A stretch of DNA of 64,000 nt from Zhengitettix transpicula (lineage: Eukaryota > Arthropoda > Insecta > Orthoptera > Tetrigidae), in contig CM073594.1 in assembly GCA_037074705.1 (NCBI GenBank), forward strand, positions 76,075,009-76,139,008. Reading direction: 5' to 3'. Below, one piece after another: positions 58,272 to 64,000 of this stretch; the stretch's first letter is position 1, and every line of letters begins with the position of its first letter. Under the pieces are notes generated by a model. That model was not told the DNA's origin. It saw only the letters and a list, made by a program, of their open reading frames with translations, and did not search any database. Both the position numbers and the translations under genes were made by a program.

Positions 58272-60473
58272 TCTATATAATAAAAAAGGGAGTATGTTTG
58301 TATGTATGTATTTACGTTGTTTTGAATACAAATTTTATCGCGTGGACAGAATTTAACAAAAATTGGTATATATATTCTGCCAAAATCGAGAACCGGTACT
58401 GTGGGGGTGAGAAACCGCTAGAATAAACGTGGAAATAATTATCATTGAAATAAGTTACAAATTAGTGTTAAATTACTGCGCGCCAGGAGACCGTGACGTC
58501 ACATTTATCCGTTGGCGCGTGATACAAACGAGACTTTCACGCGAGATATTCACGCGCCATAAAAGTATAGTTCCTGTTTTTTGTAATGAAAAAAGCAGAA
58601 ATATTTTCATTGAGTAAAAAGTATAAATATATCCAGCAATGTTCCATCGAATTATACTAGAAAACAGTACAAAATACTTTACAATCGTTGCGGAAAATGT
58701 TAGTTAATTTAGTGAGTGCAATATGGCCACCATTTCTTTACATTTGGAATGTAGCTATGAATTTGATCACTTCAATCCTCCGTAATGTGCGAATACTGAT
58801 GGGCAATTATATCCTGCAATACTCAAGAAGTACTGTCTGAAGACTTACTGACAATTATTTGTTCGCGGAGAATTATATTTCTAAAGAATAACGATGGTAT
58901 GTTTGTTGCTATTATGCAATTAAATTCTATGTATCTTATAGCTATTAAATTCTATGTATCTTATAGCTATTAAATTAATGCACTATCGAATAGGGAACAT
59001 TTACAAAGTGCAATGAATGTACTTTAAGCAACGTATTATCTAAATTGAGAATTGTAAAAAATAAATGTGTATAATATGTGACGTTCAACAAAATTTTTTA
59101 AAGTTCCTTGCCGAAAAAATAAGTTAAATTTTGCAGCCATCTTTATTTTTAAAAATATGGCGTCGTTTGTTTACATTCTGTGTTTCGAATGTATGTCGGC
59201 GTAGAATTATTTAATTTTATTGTATAAAGCTGGTCATAAAGTTCTATTGTATCTTATATAATATTTCAGGCGATAACAAGGTACGATTCGTAAGTAATGT
59301 GTGTATAAATACGTACGGAATCGTAAGTAATGTGTGTATAAATACGTACGGAATCCCCAATAAAAATTTTTATATTGTTATTCAAATAATGCACTTTGGG
59401 TCAAAAGTATGTACGGAACTAAGAACATTTAGATTGGATTAAAAGTACAATTAATTTTACTGGACAATGTATTTCTGTACAATTGTAAAATTACTGCGTC
59501 TAATCTGTGTCGTTAAACAAAATTTTCAGGTTAGGTTAACACAAATTTTTTCTGATTAAATTCGTTGTGAGTGATAATAAATCAGCTAATTTATATACTA
59601 TTTTTGGGAAGAACGTTTTACCTGCACAATTTCTGAGCAATTAATCATAACAACTGTCGAATTATTTCTAACGATATTCGTGAAAAAAATTGTTATGTGT
59701 GTTGTGTACATATTTGAATGTCAATGTGTACACAATTTCTGAGCTATTTTCAGCATTTATTTTCAGTATAAAACATTATAAGTACCTAAATTGGGAATAA
59801 TTGTGATAACATTTAATTTTTTGAGTTATTTTTGAATATATTAAAATCAAAATATTTGTTGTGTATTGTATGTATATGTTCATTGTTAAATTTGATGTAT
59901 TTTTCCTTCTCTAAGAAGCTTACAGTGAATAATAATATTGAATATGTATATATATATATATATATCTTAGGTAGGGTCATTTATCATTTTTAATAAATAG
60001 GGCTTACAGCTGATTTTGCCTTGATGTTTCTCATATAACATATTCATACACATTATTTAAAACAATTCCCAAATATATATATATTAAATTGTTATGTGTG
60101 TATATCTTCATAATATCACATATTTGAATGTCAATGTGTAAACATTAAGAAAACATATTACAATTTCTGAGCTATTATCAGCATTTCTTTTCAGTATAAA
60201 ACATTATAAATATCTAAATTGGGAAAATTGTGATAACATATTTTATTTTTTGAGTTATTTTTGAATATATTAAAATCAAAATATTTAAATTAGATGGAAA
60301 GCTTATAATATAGAGCTTTTTACAAAAATTTAATACACTCTTCATATAATTGTATTTTTTTGCATAATTGCTGTGCATATCATGGCATTGTTGTGTATTG
60401 TATGTATATGTTCATTGTTAAATTTGATGTATTTTTCCTTCCCTAAGTAGCCGACAGTGAATAATAATATTGA

Positions 60474-60478
<5 letters not shown>

Positions 60479-60538
<60 letters not shown>
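60479..60538. repeat. (TA)n tract, 60 bases
   Basis: This is the longest pure TA tract of the window; the equivalent tract in H1 has 29 bases, so it varies in length between copies. A further TA tract is at 60679-60713. Confidence 0.92.
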
Positions 60539-60540
<2 letters not shown>

Positions 60541-60675
60541 GTAGGGTCATTATCATTTTTAATAAATAGGGCTTACAGCTGATTTTGCCTTGATGTTTCT
60601 CATAAAACATATTCATACACATTATTTAAAACAATTCCCAAATTTGTATAAATACAAACACACACACACACACAC

Positions 60676-60715
<40 letters not shown>

Positions 60716-61399
60716 CATAACAGCTCATAAATGGAAAAATATTACATATGTAAATTTAACTTGCTCTTCCCAAATATGGAATATATATTAATGTGCACTA
60801 CGTCAAAAGTTCATCTGATTGAGATTAATATATGTGATGTTAGGTAAGTCAGTTCTAATTATTGAAGCTGATAAATCCATACTGAAGAGTAAAAACATAA
60901 TTAACTATACATATAGAACCAAATGGTGATAATTTCGTTTTCTGAGATATGTCATAGTCAAAAATATTAAGTCATTTGGATAGAAAATAGAGACAGATCC
61001 ATTAATTTTCACATTTTTTTAGATAAACCCCCATATTCTGTTTAATAGGATTTAAAATGACAGTTATGTGCTACTGGCATATGTTGGGTTTTATCCATAA
61101 AGGGGTTAATATGTGATGGTCTTATGCCAGTTACATCACGTGTTAACCATTAACCATATAGAATTAATTTCTCTATCAGGGCAAATATAAATAAAAACCC
61201 TGCACTCAGTTGCCTATGTAAGAAAAAATCATGTATGTTTGTACATTATTTATAAACAATTAAACTTGTGGATAAATTGCAATAATCCTGGGTAGACATA
61301 TTCTTAAAAATCTGGAAAAACTGTGGGGATAAGACTTGGCGAGGGTAGCGGGGTTGTAAATTAATAAAAACAACAGGTTAAAACAGTCAATATTTGCGT

Positions 61400-63436
61400 T
61401 GAGTAATTATTTGTCGGTGTCATTGGATTTGTTAGTGTTTTTCTGGATGAGAAAGGAGCACCCTTACAGGTGGGGGTGGAAATATTCAAACTTGCTAATA
61501 TTGCAGATATTTTAGGCGGATAAAAATTTTTTGGGGTCAAAGAGATTCATATTGTTTCTACAGATGTTATATAAGTATAATTTCAACCCTTTTTTACTAT
61601 AGGAAAGGAGCACTCTTACGAGTGTTAGTAGAAAATAACGCGTATACAACCGAGATAGGTGTCAAATCCAGGGTAATGGATGTCGGTGAGTTTAATTTTG
61701 ACATTCAATTGACCATTTAACCTCGAGGGGTGGAGGGGGACGGGGGTTGAAATTTAAAAACATGAAATTACGGCCGATGTTAGCGTTGAATAAATGTATT
61801 TAGGGTTAATTAGTTTGATAGTATACTCATGTTATGTGTGTAAAATTTCAACCACTTGCAGCAGGAGGGGCTGAACGCTTACGGTTGGTGGTGGAGGGGA
61901 GTTTCACAGAAAATAACGCTTAAACAACCGAGATTCAAGTCAAATCAAAGGTAATGCCTGACGTTTAGTTTATTTACGGAAATTTCAGCAACGCTCGATG
62001 GTTGACTGTGGTGAGAGGAGTTGGGCGGGGGTAGAAATTGTAAATAATGTTTTTAGGCCGTTTATTCCGTCGAATAGATATATTTCGGGATCAATGAGAT
62101 TAATAAAATTTCTCTATATGGTATCCGTGTATAATTTCAACTCCTTTCAGGATTTGGAGGGGAGCTGCCGTTAGGGTTGGTGGTGGAGTGGCATTACAAA
62201 AAAATAATGTAAAAACAATCGAGATTATAGTCGAATCCAGGGTTATGGTAGCCGCTGAGTTTAATTATGACATTAAATTCGCCATTTAACGCCAAGGGAC
62301 GGGGTGGTCAGGGTGGAAATTTTGAAACATGTAATCGAGTTCCGTACTTGCTTTTAATAATTATTTTTAGCATTAATTTGATTGATAGTATTTCTAAAAC
62401 TTTATTTTTGTATAATTTTAACAACTTTCAGTTTGTAAGGCGAGCACGGGTAGGTGTGGAGGGGTGTTACAAGAAAATAACGCGAAAACAACCGAGATTC
62501 GAAAAAAATCGTGGTTATGGATGTTGCTGAATTTATTTATGACAACCTGGTTAACGCGTAGAGGCGAGCGAGGGTGAGTGGGGCTGGGCGGACGTGGGTG
62601 GGGGTATAATATTAAAAAATGTTAACCTATCGATAGTTACGTCAAATAAATATTTAGCGGTGTTAATGACACTAATAATATTTTTTAATATAGTCTGTGT
62701 ATAATTACAACCCCTATAGACTCGAGAGGAAAGAACCATAAAGGGTAGGTTTCATTACATAAAAATAACACACAGAACCGATATAGGAATCGAATATGAG
62801 GTTATGGATGCCGCTGAGATTAATTATGACATTCAACTTGCAGTTTAAGCCCCACGAGTAGGACTGAAGAGAGATAAAAATTTTCAAACATGTTAATCGG
62901 CCCACATTTGCGTCCAATATATATTTTTCGGTATAATTTAAATTCATTATATTAAGGTCGATATTCTATGTGAATAATTTCAATCTCTATCGCCATAGAA
63001 GGGGAGCACGCTTTGGGGTGGCGTTTGGTGTTTCGTTACATGAAAATATCGCGAATAGACCAAAATTTTGTGGTTATGGATGTCGATGAGTCTCATTGTG
63101 ACAAACTGAATAACGCGCGGTGTGGGAGGGAGGGGGCCTGAACGGAGGTAGAAATTTACAAACGATGTTACCGGCCGATTTTTACGTGGAAATTTTTCTT
63201 TGTTTAACCTACTGTAGCGGGGCTGGAAATTTTCAAACATGTTAAAACGACGATATATTCGTTCAATGAAACTATTTCAGGGTCAATGAGTTCAACTACT
63301 TTCGGAATGGGAGGTGAACATATTTGGGGATAGGGGTCGAGTTGTGTCATAAAATAACGCAAAAGCTACTTAGATTGGAGTCAAATCGGGGGTTATGGAT
63401 AAACGACATCTCGGGCAACGCCGGGCACCCAGCTAG
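61400..63436 (+). repeat. ~280 bp tandem array in H2 (about 7 units)
   Basis: Units start near 61635, 61911, 62203, 62475, 62763, 63044 and 63350, with spacings matching the last seven of H1. Unit-by-unit similarity to H1 is far higher than between neighbouring units, so the array was copied as a block rather than homogenised locally. Confidence 0.82.
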
Positions 63437-64000
63437 TTCATGAATAAAGCTATTTAATTGTCTTCCTCTTAGCATCAAAAGCGTAAGCAGTTACAGCGTA
63501 TTTATTAAGACTCTTCTGATTAACGACGCGTGTTACTCTGTTGACGAATTTGTAAATCGGCTTGACCCAAACTCACATTAGTTTCCTAGAAAATTCTGGA
63601 TAATTTATAGAATACTAATATAAATATTTACTGTCTGTATGTCCAACTGATACTTCACAATTGTTTATTTGATGCCGTCCGTACGGGATTTCCAGCCACT
63701 GAGCTGCCAGATAAAAATTCTTCCGGAGGCTCCAACACTTTGAAGGCTCATCAGTACAAGAAGATGATATACAAATGTTATTTTTGGAAAACTTTGAGGG
63801 CTATCAGTGACGTGAAGTTCAGTTTACAATTATTTTTTATTCCTTACTTTCTTACTTGTGTAATTTTCTGTAACCCTAACACATTTTCTCTTATTTACGT
63901 TTGTAGTATTCCTTATATTCTCCCTGAACCTATTTCATGTAATTTCAAACATGTATACAGAGGGGCCAAAAAAAATGTATCCACTGGTTAACCGTCCATA
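63437..64000. other. No gene seen
   Basis: The host flank after H2 is AT-rich. The short plus-strand frame at 63740-63991 has no recognised domain. Confidence 0.5.

Larger units (their letters stand above)
58272..63436 (+). mobile_element. Non-autonomous Helitron H2, abutting H1
   Basis: It starts TCTATATAATAAAAAAGGG directly after the CTAG of H1 and ends with GCAACGCCGGGCACCCAG then CTAG (63433-63436) followed by T. The first ~330 bp equal the H1 leader (GATTTAT-type block, GAGAACCGGTACTGTGGGGG). 59520-63436 is a close copy of 54782-58271. It differs by an extra ~500 bp internal duplication (59.57-60.07 against 60.15-60.62 kb) and one array unit fewer. No coding region is seen. Confidence 0.75.

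Overview
This is repeat-dense, AT-rich animal nuclear DNA, most likely from an invertebrate and plausibly an arthropod. It carries a mariner copy, Penelope-like retroelements (PLEs) with a GIY-YIG domain, Helitrons with the CTAG|T end, LTR copies with a tRNA-Lys-like primer-binding motif, poly(A)-tailed SINE-like units and many (TA)n tracts. The species cannot be named from the sequence alone. I found no intact host gene. Every recognisable coding segment is a broken transposon gene, and most long open frames are chance frames inside repeats.

Layout, left to right. 0-5 kb: SINE-like copies, a GC-richer promoter-like patch near 2.7 kb and a ~360 bp tandem duplication. 5-7 kb: a PLE tail, a PLE GIY-YIG remnant and a solo LTR of family A (LTR-A). 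8.1-11.4 kb: three LTRs in a row separated only by TA repeats, two of them facing each other. 11.6-16 kb: a faint Tigger/CENP-B-like remnant and another LTR-A. 16.3-18.2 kb: a large inverted repeat. 22.8-28.8 kb: an LTR-A fragment with a tandemly repeated end, two copies of a Helitron/foldback composite, a family B LTR (LTR-B) and a SINE. 29.4-34.2 kb: a nested stack in which a PLE with inverted tails holds two SINEs in one target site, plus an LTR-B that itself holds a mariner. 35-46 kb: LTR-A and LTR-B copies, a foldback with hammerhead-like cores and another PLE fragment. 47-52 kb: Helitron pieces, one with a recognisable Helitron N-terminal coding remnant, and a SINE. 53.4-54.1 kb: a dead non-LTR reverse transcriptase. 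54.1-63.4 kb: two related Helitrons joined end to start, each ending in a ~280 bp tandem array.

The most interesting points are these. (1) LTR-A copies end in a 57-63 bp module that contains the primer-binding-like motif and regenerates the LTR terminus; one copy has four such termini. (2) A hairpin motif with hammerhead-ribozyme core boxes recurs at a fixed 29-nt span in PLE tails. (3) The Helitron array units look like amplified versions of the Helitron 3' end. (4) The nested insertions give a clear relative chronology. All family assignments come from reading motifs by eye; no database search was run.
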